From assembly GCA_964628215.1 (NCBI GenBank), contig CAZVNF010000094.1:1-14873 (forward strand): DNA of 14,873 bases, in the 5' to 3' direction. Every line of letters starts with the position of its first letter. Position 1 is the first letter of the stretch. This DNA comes from CAIVAT01 sp964628215. GTDB taxonomy: Bacteria > Bacteroidota > Bacteroidia > Bacteroidales > FEN-979. Shown piece by piece: positions 7,335 to 14,818 of the stretch. A program made the position numbers and the translations under genes. The notes beneath the pieces are model-generated. The model was not told where the DNA came from and ran no database searches. It saw only the letters and a program-made list of their open reading frames with translations.

Positions 7335-8215
7335 AAAATATTCCCCAACTGCTCCTTAATCTTCTCCAACTCATCTTTCATCTGCACTACAATCTTTTGA
7401 ATATCAGCATCGCTGGCCTTTGAACCTATGGTGTTGATTTCCCTGCCCATTTCCTGTGTGACAAAACCCAGTTTCTTCCCCTGGGAAACCGCTTCCTGCA
7501 AAGTTTCCAGGAAGTAGAGGCAGTGTTTCATCAGGCGTACTTTTTCCTCTGTAATATCCAGTTTCTCAAGATAGTAGATCAATTCCTGTTCAAAGCGGTT
7601 CTGGTCGGGGGCAGAATTGGTAAAATCACCGGAGTGCTTTGAAAAATCACGCAAAAGTTTCTCGCGCAAATCAATTATCCGCCGGGTTTCAAATGGCTCT
7701 ATTGACTTGAGAAGCTGAAGGATTGCCTGCACGCGGTTTTTCATGTCGTCCTCAAGCACCTTTCCCTCATTGATACGGAACAGATCAGCCTGTGCGATTG
7801 CATCCTGCATGGCCCCTGTGATCGACACCCAGTCGTGATCATCGAGTTCGTCGCGGCTGGTCTGCATAACATCCGGCATCTTGAGAATGAGCGAAAGTGT
7901 CTCTTCCGGACATTCTACATTGAGATCGGCTGCCAGGCTTTTCAGCTCATCGAAATACTTTTTGGCAAGAGCCCGGTTGATGGAGTAACTCAGCATCTCC
8001 CCGGTGACTTCAGTGCCGATGAAAAAATCAATCTTGCCACGCTCAAACCGCTGGGTAAGCAATCCTCGCACCTCCCACTCTTTATCGCGGAAATAACCGG
8101 GTATTTTCAGGTTCAGATCGAGCTGTTTGCTGTTAAGTGTCTTGATCTCTATGGTGAGCTTTCTCCCGGTAATATCAAGTACGGCTTTCCCATAGCCGGT
8201 CATGGATTTGATCAT
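7335..8215 (-). CDS. yicC: YicC family endoribonuclease (3' end in gap)
   Basis: YicC/YloC family protein; E. coli YicC is an endoribonuclease acting on small RNA, and the family gene usually sits beside gmk. The N-terminus MIKSMTGYGKA is the family hallmark, followed by EIKTLNSKQLDLNLKIPG (residues 23-40). The C-terminal DUF1732-type domain is present, with KHCLYFLETLQEAVSQGKKL and GREINTIGSKASDADIQ. There are 293 complete codons before the gap. The visible end (KEQLGNI) is where relatives of about 290 aa finish, so only the stop and perhaps one or two codons are missing. It is the first gene of the yicC-gmk-nadD operon, divergent from the phospholipase D gene, with a TAnnTTTG element 16 bp upstream. 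Co-occurrence with gmk supports the call but not a specific RNA target. Confidence 0.94.
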
Positions 8216-8231
8216 AATTTAATTTTTTAAG

Positions 8232-8239
8232 CAAACTTA
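8232..8239 (-). promoter_or_regulatory. Putative Bacteroidetes -7 element for yicC-gmk-nadD
   Basis: TAAGTTTG on the minus strand matches TAnnTTTG and lies 16 bp before the yicC ATG. It would give a leader of about 10 nt. No clear -33 TTTG is seen. Confidence 0.42.
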
Positions 8240-8293
8240 CGGAAAATTTAGCCAATTCCTTACCTGCACCTGTGTTGGTCTGCTCCTTTTCGT

Positions 8294-8301
8294 TAAATTT
8301 G
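8294..8301 (+). promoter_or_regulatory. Putative Bacteroidetes -7 element for the phospholipase D gene
   Basis: TAAATTTG matches TAnnTTTG and lies 20 bp before the ATG at 8322. GTTG (8274-8277), 16 bp upstream, could serve as a poor -33 element. It is back to back with the yicC element in a 106-bp divergent region. Confidence 0.42.
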
Positions 8302-8321
8302 AAGAGAAATTATCTCAGACC

Positions 8322-9386
8322 ATGCAGTTTCGCATCATCGACGATACGATCCAGTTTTACAACCTGATGCTGATCGACATAGCACAGGCAAAGGAATATA
8401 TTTACCTGGAAACATATAAATTCGCCAATGATCACATGGGCGTGCGATTCCGCGATGCACTTACTAAAAAGTCGAAGGCAGGTGTGAAGGTAAAGGTGCT
8501 CATCGATTCGTGGGGGAAAGGCCCGGTATCGGAAACCTTTTTCACCGAACTTCTGAGGTTTGGCGGAGAAGTGAAATTTTTTGAAAAAATCAAGATCAAC
8601 ACAGATATTTTTACACGCGGCCACCGCCGCGACCACCGCAAGATACTGGTCATTGATGATGAAATAAGCTACATCGGGTCTGCAAACATCACCGGCTACA
8701 ACCTTAACTGGCGGGAACTTTGTTTGCGCATGGAAGGAAAACTCGCAGTCTCCTTTAAAAAGGTTTTTCTTGAGAATTTCAATGCATTCAATCCATTCAT
8801 CATCACAAACAAGGTTACATTTACCCGTAAGATCCGCTCAGGCGATTTTGAAATTATCCGTGATGTGCCTTCTATCCAGTTTCAGCGGCTCAGGAAACGT
8901 TATACGCAGCTCATACGTCAGGCTGAACATTCCGTGGTGATCGAAACCCCCTATTTCCTTCCCGGGTTCCTGCTTCGAAAGGCCATGATGGACGCCAGTA
9001 AGCGGGGAGTGACGGTTCAGGTCATTATGCCGAAACATTCCGACATGCGGATGGTTGATATCCTCCGGAATAAATACCTTGGATTGCTGCACAATGCCGG
9101 GATCAAACTGCTTTTTTACCTGCCGCATAACCTGCATGCCAAACTACTGGTGATCGACGATGAGATTTTTTCCATATCAAGCGCCAACTTCGATTTTCGC
9201 AGTTTCCGGTACCAGTATGAAATCGCCCTCATCGGGTCGGAACCGGAAATTTTACGGCAGTTGCGTGAGCATATTGCCGAAACGGTGAGGAATTCGCAGG
9301 AACTTGACTTTCTTGAATGGAAACGCCGGCCGCTGATCGAAAAAATCTTTGAATGGATTCTGCTGCCCTTCCGCCATTTTTTCTAA
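8322..9386 (+). CDS. Cardiolipin synthase-like phospholipase D protein
   Basis: Phospholipase D superfamily enzyme of 354 aa with two HKD motifs: His105/Lys107/Asp112 (HRKILVID, followed by GSANITG) and His272/Lys274/Asp279 (HAKLLVID, followed by SSANFDFRS). This two-motif architecture is that of cardiolipin synthases, which join phosphatidylglycerol with another phospholipid. It lacks the N-terminal pair of transmembrane helices of ClsA/Cls. In that respect it resembles the shorter ClsB type, and membrane association would be peripheral, perhaps through the basic, aromatic C-terminus (EWKRRP…FRHFF). Membrane lipid synthesis is the likeliest role; another phosphatidyl transfer cannot be excluded. 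Its stop TAA (9384-9386) overlaps the stop of the convergent transporter gene by sharing CTAA. Confidence 0.9.
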   Translation: MQFRIIDDTIQFYNLMLIDIAQAKEYIYLETYKFANDHMGVRFRDALTKKSKAGVKVKVLIDSWGKGPVSETFFTELLRFGGEVKFFEKIKINTDIFTRGHRRDHRKILVIDDEISYIGSANITGYNLNWRELCLRMEGKLAVSFKKVFLENFNAFNPFIITNKVTFTRKIRSGDFEIIRDVPSIQFQRLRKRYTQLIRQAEHSVVIETPYFLPGFLLRKAMMDASKRGVTVQVIMPKHSDMRMVDILRNKYLGLLHNAGIKLLFYLPHNLHAKLLVIDDEIFSISSANFDFRSFRYQYEIALIGSEPEILRQLREHIAETVRNSQELDFLEWKRRPLIEKIFEWILLPFRHFF

Positions 9387-10270
9387 ACTGCAGGATTTGA
9401 CCTGTTTACGAGGTATACCCCTGAAAATATTAACAATGCGGCAAACACTTTAATTAACGAAAAACCTCCCTGCCCGATAGTAACCGCCATTACCGCAGCA
9501 ATAACCGGTTGAAGGTAACTGTAATAACTAACCACCGTGGTGCTTACACTTTTCAGCGCGAAGTTGATCAACAGGTACGCTACAAATGTATTGAGCACAA
9601 TGATGTATAAAATGCCAAGCCATGCGGTACTGGTAATTGCCGCAAAGTTGATTTCAAGCGCCGGTTTGATCGAAAAAGGCAGGATGAACAGGAATCCGAA
9701 GAAGGAGACCCACTTCAGGATGGTGGTGGTATGATATTTCCCCACCAGGGGTTTAATCAACACGAGGTAAAGGGCGTAAAAAACCATGTTAAGGAATATC
9801 AGTACATTTCCCCATCCGTGATTGCCATTAAAACTCGCTTTGCTTCCATAAAGAACCAGAAGAATCATGCCTGAAGCCCCCAGGGCAATTCCTCCTGCTT
9901 TTTGCCAGGTTACCTTCTCCCCGAGGATAATGCTGGCAAACACCATCACCAGTACGGGGTTGAGCACATGAATAAGAGAAGCGTCCACGGGAGTGCTCAG
10001 ATTCAGTCCTTCATAAAAAAGGGCCTGGTTCAGCGCAAACCCGAACATGCCGCAAACAGCCAGCATGACCAGGTCTTTCCGTTCAACTTTCTCGGGTACA
10101 AACATCTTCTGAAACAACCAGAAAATAACCATACCGCCAAAAAGCCTGATAAAGATCAGCTGCATGGGCGATAACATCACCGGCATCAGGCTCTTTACAA
10201 TGTTGTACGCGAATCCGAAAATAAGTGTGGTGATCAGTAGTGCAATGTGGGCCTTATGCGGAATTTTCAT
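9383..10270 (-). CDS. EamA/DMT family transporter
   Basis: Inner-membrane protein of 295 aa with about ten hydrophobic helices, arranged as two EamA repeats. The first repeat starts at LLITTLIFGFAYNIVKSLM and includes the typical segment FALNQALFYEGLNLS-PVDASLIHVLNPVLV and ILGEKVTWQKAGG. The second starts near GWGNVLIFLNMVFYALYLVL and ends with ITIGQGG-type and LLIFSGVYLVNR segments. Members of the drug/metabolite transporter superfamily export amino acids, nucleotides or other metabolites; the substrate here is unknown. I start it at the ATG at 10270 (MKIPHKAHIA), not further upstream, because the extension lies in the neighbouring terminator. A TATCTTTG promoter element ends 4 bp before this ATG. 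The stop overlaps that of the convergent phospholipase D gene. Confidence 0.92.
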   Translation of the reverse strand: MKIPHKAHIALLITTLIFGFAYNIVKSLMPVMLSPMQLIFIRLFGGMVIFWLFQKMFVPEKVERKDLVMLAVCGMFGFALNQALFYEGLNLSTPVDASLIHVLNPVLVMVFASIILGEKVTWQKAGGIALGASGMILLVLYGSKASFNGNHGWGNVLIFLNMVFYALYLVLIKPLVGKYHTTTILKWVSFFGFLFILPFSIKPALEINFAAITSTAWLGILYIIVLNTFVAYLLINFALKSVSTTVVSYYSYLQPVIAAVMAVTIGQGGFSLIKVFAALLIFSGVYLVNRSNPAV

Positions 10271-10274
10271 CGCG

Positions 10275-10282
10275 CAAAGATA
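10275..10282 (-). promoter_or_regulatory. Bacteroidetes -7 element immediately before the EamA gene
   Basis: TATCTTTG on the minus strand matches TAnnTTTG. Only CGCG separates it from the ATG (10270), so transcription would start at or next to the start codon and the mRNA would be nearly leaderless. The element touches the T-tract of the hsp20 terminator. Confidence 0.5.
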
Positions 10283-10283
10283 A

Positions 10284-10340
10284 AATAAAAAACCCTGTCG
10301 GGGTGGCATTTCCGCTCAGGATCAGCCACCCCGGCAGGGT
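10284..10340 (-). terminator. Rho-independent terminator of the small heat-shock gene
   Basis: A 16-bp stem pairs 10292-10307 with 10325-10340. All pairs are Watson-Crick except one G-U (10297 with 10335), and the stem is GC-rich. The loop has 17 nt. On the minus strand the stem is followed by TTTTTTATTTT. It begins about 20 bp after the hsp20 stop codon. No comparable T-tract follows on the plus strand. Confidence 0.9.
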
Positions 10341-10360
10341 GCAGGTTGAAGGTGATTTCC

Positions 10361-10786
10361 TTATGAAATCCGGATCTCTTTTTTTATCTCCACACGGGTT
10401 TCTTCCTTTTTAGGAAGGGTGATCCTGAGGATTCCGTTGTCATAATCGGCCTTGATGTTGTCGACGTTGATGGTTTTTGGCAGGGTGAACGACCTGCTGA
10501 ACGAGCCGTAATAAAACTCTTTTCTTGAGTAATTCTTGCCTTCTTCCCGTTTCTGGTCTTCCACTTCAACCGATATGGTCAAAATGTTGTTCTCCAGGTT
10601 GATCTTGAAATCATCCTTCACCATTCCGGGTGCGGCGATTTCGAGATGGAAGGAATCAGTGTTCTCAATAATATTGGCAGCCGGATCGCTGAAACGTTTT
10701 CCGAAAAAATCGCCAAGGTCGTTGTCGAAAATGTTGCTTACCATATCCGACAGCGGATTTCTGTGTTGCCATTTGATCATTGTCAT
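10361..10786 (-). CDS. Small heat-shock protein (Hsp20/alpha-crystallin family)
   Basis: ATP-independent holdase chaperone of 141 aa that binds unfolding proteins in the cytosol. The alpha-crystallin domain spans about residues 36-130: DSFHLEIAAPGMVKDDFKI opens it, FSRSFTLPKTINVDNIKA lies in the middle, and DYDNGILRITLPKKE carries the conserved G-x-L. The C-terminal IRI (139-141 region) is the I-x-I motif used in oligomer contacts. The ATG at 10786 is supported by AGGAG at 10795-10799, 8 nt upstream, which is a strong Shine-Dalgarno for this phylum; the ATG at 10780 fits less well. It appears monocistronic, with its own leader and a strong terminator. No CIRCE inverted repeat is visible upstream. 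Confidence 0.95.
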   Translation of the reverse strand: MTMIKWQHRNPLSDMVSNIFDNDLGDFFGKRFSDPAANIIENTDSFHLEIAAPGMVKDDFKINLENNILTISVEVEDQKREEGKNYSRKEFYYGSFSRSFTLPKTINVDNIKADYDNGILRITLPKKEETRVEIKKEIRIS

Positions 10787-10794
10787 GGTTTTAT

Positions 10795-10799
10795 CTCCT
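10795..10799 (-). promoter_or_regulatory. Shine-Dalgarno site of the Hsp20 gene
   Basis: AGGAG lies 8 nt before the ATG at 10786 and decides the start over the in-frame ATG at 10780. Most other genes here have no such site. Confidence 0.65.
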
Positions 10800-10840
10800 G
10801 TTTTTAATTGTTAAAATTTGGTTTGTTGCCTCAAAAAAGT

Positions 10841-10848
10841 CAAAGTTT
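10841..10848 (-). promoter_or_regulatory. Possible -7 element for the Hsp20 gene
   Basis: AAACTTTG on the minus strand matches TAnnTTTG at five of its six defined positions and would leave a leader of roughly 50 nt. GTTG lies 16 bp upstream. The rest of the 178-bp spacer to plsC shows only AT-rich sequence. Confidence 0.25.
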
Positions 10849-10964
10849 ATACCATAGGAAAATTCAACTGTACGCATGACAAAACGGCGTAAAAAAGTTA
10901 TTCAAGGGTGTCAAAATGGCAAAATGATGTTTTTTTCAGAAAAAACAGGGATACGGAGTACGGA

Positions 10965-11729
10965 TCAGGGGCGACTCTCCAGTTCAAGCCTTGTTTTTTC
11001 ATACACGAACATGGCCAATTCCTTTGAATCCATATGGCTGAATACCGCATAGGGGATAGGGTCGAGCACTGCCAGTTTAATCTGGTCGTTTTTGTGGATC
11101 AGCAGCCCGCCTTTTTTAATTGCATGATGGGTCCCTTTGATAACGACCGGGATGATTGGTATTTGTGTTTCCAGGGCTAACCGGAAAGCTCCGGTTTTAT
11201 ATTGCTGCAGGTTGCCATCGGGTGATCGGGTTCCTTCCGGGAACAGGATCACTGAGTTTCCATCCCGAATGGATGAAGCAGCCTTGTCCATCATTTTAAG
11301 TTTACTTCTTCCCCGGCCTCTTTCAATGGAAATATAGCCATTCAGAGCCATAACCCATCCAATGAACGGGATGGCGAATAAACTTCTCTTGGCTACCCAT
11401 TTGAAGTGGCGGTGAAGTTTGAAAAGAACAAGTATGTCAACCCCCGACTGATGATTGGCAACCATGATATATACCTTTGAGGGATCAATTTTTTCGCGCC
11501 CCTCCACTTCGATCTTCCAGTAAGGATTAAGGCCCAGGATAATATCAGCCCACCGGCAGGTAAACTGATGCAGGATATACCTCCTGCGGTCAAACAATAC
11601 TGTAACGACCCATAAAAAAAAAGGAATCGGGAACAACAATCCTGAAATCAGGAAAAGTGTCATCCAAAAATAAACCGATGCAACCACCTGCAAAAAACTA
11701 CCGCGATCTCTTTCACTATCTCTTAACAC
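10965..11729 (-). CDS. plsC: 1-acyl-sn-glycerol-3-phosphate acyltransferase
   Basis: Membrane-associated acyltransferase that converts lysophosphatidic acid to phosphatidic acid in phospholipid synthesis, 254 aa. The catalytic NHQSGVD is at residues 92-98 (His93, Asp98; an NHxSxxD motif). The acceptor-binding FPEGTRS is at 163-169, followed by IPVVIKGT near 195. A hydrophobic N-terminal helix covers about residues 17-46. I start it at the GTG at 11729, preceded by AGGAGG (11734-11739) at a short 4-nt spacing; no in-frame ATG precedes the first helix. It follows rluD after a 49-bp spacer filled largely by 7-bp repeats and is probably co-transcribed with it. The family also includes ornithine-lipid and other O-acyltransferases, so the exact acyl acceptor is inferred. 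Confidence 0.9.
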   Translation of the reverse strand: MLRDSERDRGSFLQVVASVYFWMTLFLISGLLFPIPFFLWVVTVLFDRRRYILHQFTCRWADIILGLNPYWKIEVEGREKIDPSKVYIMVANHQSGVDILVLFKLHRHFKWVAKRSLFAIPFIGWVMALNGYISIERGRGRSKLKMMDKAASSIRDGNSVILFPEGTRSPDGNLQQYKTGAFRLALETQIPIIPVVIKGTHHAIKKGGLLIHKNDQIKLAVLDPIPYAVFSHMDSKELAMFVYEKTRLELESRP

Positions 11730-11733
11730 CCCG

Positions 11734-11739
11734 CCTCCT
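11734..11739 (-). promoter_or_regulatory. Shine-Dalgarno site of plsC
   Basis: AGGAGG, a perfect anti-16S match, sits 4 nt before the GTG at 11729 and supports that start although the spacing is short. Confidence 0.5.
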
Positions 11740-11781
11740 GTCTCAAGTCCTTAACACTTAAAACTTAACACTTAAAACTTA
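11740..11781 (-). repeat. 7-bp tandem repeat starting at the rluD stop codon
   Basis: On the coding strand from 11781: TAAGTTT, TAAGTGT, TAAGTTT, TAAGTGT, TAAGGAC, TTGAGAC, in strict 7-bp register. The first TAA is the rluD stop codon itself. The five TAA triplets fall in all three frames. The array ends just before the AGGAGG of plsC. Seen as 14-mers, two copies are perfect (11750-11763 and 11764-11777). Confidence 0.9.
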
Positions 11782-12810
11782 TTCCTTTATCATATTCCCA
11801 TACCCCCTCCATTTATCTATTGCTGCTGCCAGGTCGGAGGGATATTCAGAGTCAAAATGAACGAATTGCCGCGTGGTTGGATGGATAAACCCCAATGATT
11901 TGGCATGCAAGGCCTGGCGCGGAATCAATTCAAAACAGTTATGTACAAATTGCTTGTATTTTGTAAAGGTAGTGCCTTTGAGGATTTCTGACCCCCCGTA
12001 ACTTTCATCATTGAACAACGGATGCCCGATATGTTTGAAGTGAACCCTGATCTGGTGGGTGCGTCCGGTTTCCAGCCGGCATTCGACCAGGGTTACATAT
12101 CCGAACCGTTCGAGCACATGATAGTGTGTAACTGCGTGACGTCCCTTTTCCCTGTCGTCATACACAGCCTGTATCAGCCGGTTGCGGATGTCCCTGTCAA
12201 TATTGGCGTCGATGGTCCCTTCATCGTGATCAATATTCCCCCATACGAGGGCGATATAGGTACGGTCGATCGTGTGATCGAAAAACTGCTTTGCGATTTT
12301 TGATTGTGCAAGCTCATTTTTGGCAATCAGCATGATCCCGCTGGTATCTTTATCGATGCGGTGAACCAGGTATGGTTTTGCCTCCGGATCACCGGGATGT
12401 GCCTGCTGCAAGTGATACAACAGGGCATTTTGCAAGGTTCCGGTGAAGTTCCCGTGACCCGGATGAACAACCATCCCCGCCGCTTTGTTAACCACCATGA
12501 TGTCGTCGTCCTCATACACCACACTGATGGGAATGTTTTCAGGATAAACCTCAGTGTCTTTTGGCGGGTAGGCAAGTACAATTGTGATCACGTCGAGGGG
12601 CTTCACTTTAAAGTTTGGCTTTACCACCACGTTATTTACAAGGATATTGCCGGCATGGGCCGAGTTTTGAATACGGTTCCTTGAGGCGTTTTCTATTTTA
12701 GCCATCAGGTATTTATCGATACGCAGTGGATTTTGTCCACGGTCGACTGTAAAACGAAAATGTTCGTATAATTCACCTGATTCTTCAGGAGTGTCCCGGT
12801 TGCTGTTCAT
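11779..12810 (-). CDS. rluD: 23S rRNA pseudouridine synthase, RluD family
   Basis: Converts uridines to pseudouridine in large-subunit rRNA (positions 1911, 1915 and 1917 for the E. coli enzyme), acting on helix 69 during ribosome assembly; cytosolic, 343 aa. An N-terminal S4 RNA-binding domain covers about residues 27-75 (LRIDKYLMAKIENASRNRIQ). The catalytic domain has VVNKAAGMVVHPGHG (106-120), HRIDKDTSG at 150-158 with catalytic Asp153, and the GRTHQIRVHFKHIGHPLFND motif near residue 250. Its ATG shares the A with the stop of the upstream T9SS cargo gene (TAATG), implying translational coupling. Its own TAA stop is the first base triplet of a 7-bp repeat. Other RluA/RluC-like targets are possible, but the S4 domain and length fit RluD. 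Confidence 0.94.
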   Translation of the reverse strand: MNSNRDTPEESGELYEHFRFTVDRGQNPLRIDKYLMAKIENASRNRIQNSAHAGNILVNNVVVKPNFKVKPLDVITIVLAYPPKDTEVYPENIPISVVYEDDDIMVVNKAAGMVVHPGHGNFTGTLQNALLYHLQQAHPGDPEAKPYLVHRIDKDTSGIMLIAKNELAQSKIAKQFFDHTIDRTYIALVWGNIDHDEGTIDANIDRDIRNRLIQAVYDDREKGRHAVTHYHVLERFGYVTLVECRLETGRTHQIRVHFKHIGHPLFNDESYGGSEILKGTTFTKYKQFVHNCFELIPRQALHAKSLGFIHPTTRQFVHFDSEYPSDLAAAIDKWRGYGNMIKE

Positions 12811-14783
12811 TACCGGGAGATGATGAACTTGCCAACACCCAGCCGCATGCCTTTACGGTCCCTGACTTCAAGGAAATACAGCCCGCCGGCGAGTGAAATT
12901 ACGTCCAGGTTCCTTTGAAAACCTGATTCAATCCGTTTGTGCCCGAGAAGATCGGTAATCAGCAAAGTGGCACCATCATCAAAGTTGCTATAATCCTGTG
13001 ATCCGGGAAGCTGAAGGTGGAGAATGCCGGTATTGCATGGATTGGGGTAAAGGATGATTTTCTTTTCCCCGGCTGAAATTTCCCCGGTTCCCAATGGGAT
13101 GGGTTTCCCCACTACCGGCCTGATCATGAGCGAGCCGGAGAGTGCGGAGGTGTTCCAGGAACCAGTGCAATTCCAGAAGATATCCTGCTGGCTGTTGTTA
13201 TAGCGGTCGAACCCGATGGACAGATTGTCGTCTGTTGTCTGGTTCCAGCCTACATAAAAGGTTCCGGTGACCAGCAGCGGGGGATAAATGTGATAAGTCA
13301 CAAATTTATTGAGGCTGTCGGCATACCGGGGCATAACAAGTTCTGTGTAAATTACTTTACCGGGTTTTCCGGCATTGTCGTTCCATACATTGAGATTGAA
13401 AAACTGCTGGCTTACGTTTCCTAAAGTCCGGTTGAAATACATCCTGATCGCACGCAGGGTATCCGGAGATCTGTTCAGGCTGAAACGATAGGCCAGTTGT
13501 GACCCGGCAGGGGAGAGTCCGTAACTTGCCTCCGGCGTGCCATCATCATACGCATAATAGTTATAGAACTTCTGATAGCCCTGCATGGTGTCGCCCGGAA
13601 CCGACCCGGGTGTGGTGGGGCGCAAAACATGTTTCATCAGAAATACCGCACTGTCAGCCTGGCTGATGGGAATCAGAAAGGGAACAGGCGGATGGGCGAA
13701 TTTTTCATAGGTCACATATGGAATTGACGCATAGGGTTGAATGTTGTAATTTCCCCCGCTGTATGATTTTGAAAAACTGCTGCCGGGCTGGGTGAAATAA
13801 TAGTTATAGGCCGACATGTGTTCAATCACATCCCTGTTGGTCATAAGGATATCGATGGTATCTTTGATTTCGTTGGTGGGGTCATCACAATATTGAGGAT
13901 AGGGCATCGATTCGTACCTCTTGAGCAATGAGGGTGACCTGTAAACAAACCTGAGTTCGGGATAAACCGTATCGTATCTGCTGCGGCCGGAATTGACATA
14001 TACATTGTCGAGATTCCACTGACCTGTGTTACTTGGCCAGCTGGGCTCAAAACTACTCGCCAGGCTTACGTAATTGTAAAATCTGAACCTGAATTTATCC
14101 TTGAAAAATACCGTATCCGTCACAGGTATGATCACCTGGGCAAACCATTTGTTGTTTTTGAGGTAAAAGGTGTCAAGCGACATTCCATTGGCGTACCACA
14201 TCTGCCGCCACAAATCGGGAACGGGTATGGTATCTCCCGGGATAATACTGTCGTGAGCCGGCTGCACAAGGAATTCCAGTATCAGTGAATCGTTTTTCTG
14301 CGGGGCCTGTCCTCTTCCCTGCGGCTGGTAAAAAAAACTGAAGAATACCGAATCGGCAGGGGTTACATGGTGTGGAACAGGTGTAAATAGTGAATCGAGC
14401 CGGATGTATCTGGAGGTAAGGTAATCGGCAATAAAAGTCATGGGACCCGGAACAGCCGTGGGATACATGTTCCCTGAATCATTGATGGCATCGAGGGTCA
14501 TGGCTCCCAGGTTTACCGGGTATACAGGAAGATCGTCATTCTCAAAGGCGTAATGGTCAATCCAGCGGTCGGCCGAAGGAAATACCTGGTTGGCCGAAAA
14601 ATCATCAAAAAAGGGCAGGTTCACAGGAATAGTGTCTGTTCCCCGGTTCAGATAATCCATCCGGTCAGATTCCATCGCTTTGGCTTTGACCAACGTGTTA
14701 AATTGCAGCCCGGTCATTACTTCCTGGGAAACCCCTGCAACCCCTGCTAACAGTGAAAACAATATGAAAAATAAAAACCGCAT
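12810..14783 (-). CDS. Secreted protein with T9SS type A sorting domain
   Basis: Large exported protein of 657 aa of unknown function. Residues 1-18 are a signal peptide (basic start, long hydrophobic core, then small residues before SQE). The C-terminal 82 residues (about 576-657) form a T9SS sorting domain: it opens with ILYPNPCNTGILHLQ, contains LLITDLLGHKR, and ends with LAGGLYFLEVRD and a KFIISR tail. This domain directs transport across the outer membrane by the type IX system and attachment or release at the surface. The region between is rich in Tyr, Phe, Asp, Ser and Pro, as in beta-sandwich surface proteins, and I recognise no catalytic motif. The ATG at 14783 gives the signal peptide directly. 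Its TAA overlaps the rluD ATG by one base, an odd partner for a surface protein. Confidence 0.9.
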   Translation of the reverse strand: MRFLFFILFSLLAGVAGVSQEVMTGLQFNTLVKAKAMESDRMDYLNRGTDTIPVNLPFFDDFSANQVFPSADRWIDHYAFENDDLPVYPVNLGAMTLDAINDSGNMYPTAVPGPMTFIADYLTSRYIRLDSLFTPVPHHVTPADSVFFSFFYQPQGRGQAPQKNDSLILEFLVQPAHDSIIPGDTIPVPDLWRQMWYANGMSLDTFYLKNNKWFAQVIIPVTDTVFFKDKFRFRFYNYVSLASSFEPSWPSNTGQWNLDNVYVNSGRSRYDTVYPELRFVYRSPSLLKRYESMPYPQYCDDPTNEIKDTIDILMTNRDVIEHMSAYNYYFTQPGSSFSKSYSGGNYNIQPYASIPYVTYEKFAHPPVPFLIPISQADSAVFLMKHVLRPTTPGSVPGDTMQGYQKFYNYYAYDDGTPEASYGLSPAGSQLAYRFSLNRSPDTLRAIRMYFNRTLGNVSQQFFNLNVWNDNAGKPGKVIYTELVMPRYADSLNKFVTYHIYPPLLVTGTFYVGWNQTTDDNLSIGFDRYNNSQQDIFWNCTGSWNTSALSGSLMIRPVVGKPIPLGTGEISAGEKKIILYPNPCNTGILHLQLPGSQDYSNFDDGATLLITDLLGHKRIESGFQRNLDVISLAGGLYFLEVRDRKGMRLGVGKFIISR

Positions 14784-14818
14784 TATAAATTCAATTAAGT
14801 AGTAAATAAAAATTTCTC

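Noticed and set aside
6649..8215. A fused YicC-Gmk protein through the second gap
   Set aside because: The open frames exist only because N cannot encode stops. Both proteins are complete on either side by family length.
10271..10309. Longer EamA start at 10309
   Set aside because: The extension lies in the terminator stem and promoter element. MKIPHKAHIA at 10270 gives a normal family N-terminus.
10929..10946. Hairpin GTTTTTT-TCAG-AAAAAAC near plsC as a terminator
   Set aside because: The stem is almost entirely A-T, is short, and has no clear G-C clamp or independent T-tract.
10787..10964. CIRCE or sigma-32-type heat-shock control upstream of hsp20
   Set aside because: No TTAGCACTC-type inverted repeat is present. 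A CTTGAA on the minus strand lacks a matching -10 box, and Bacteroidetes promoters differ.
10945..10965. TACGGAGTACGGATC direct repeat after plsC
   Set aside because: Only two 6-bp copies, not in tandem register with anything; too short to separate from chance.
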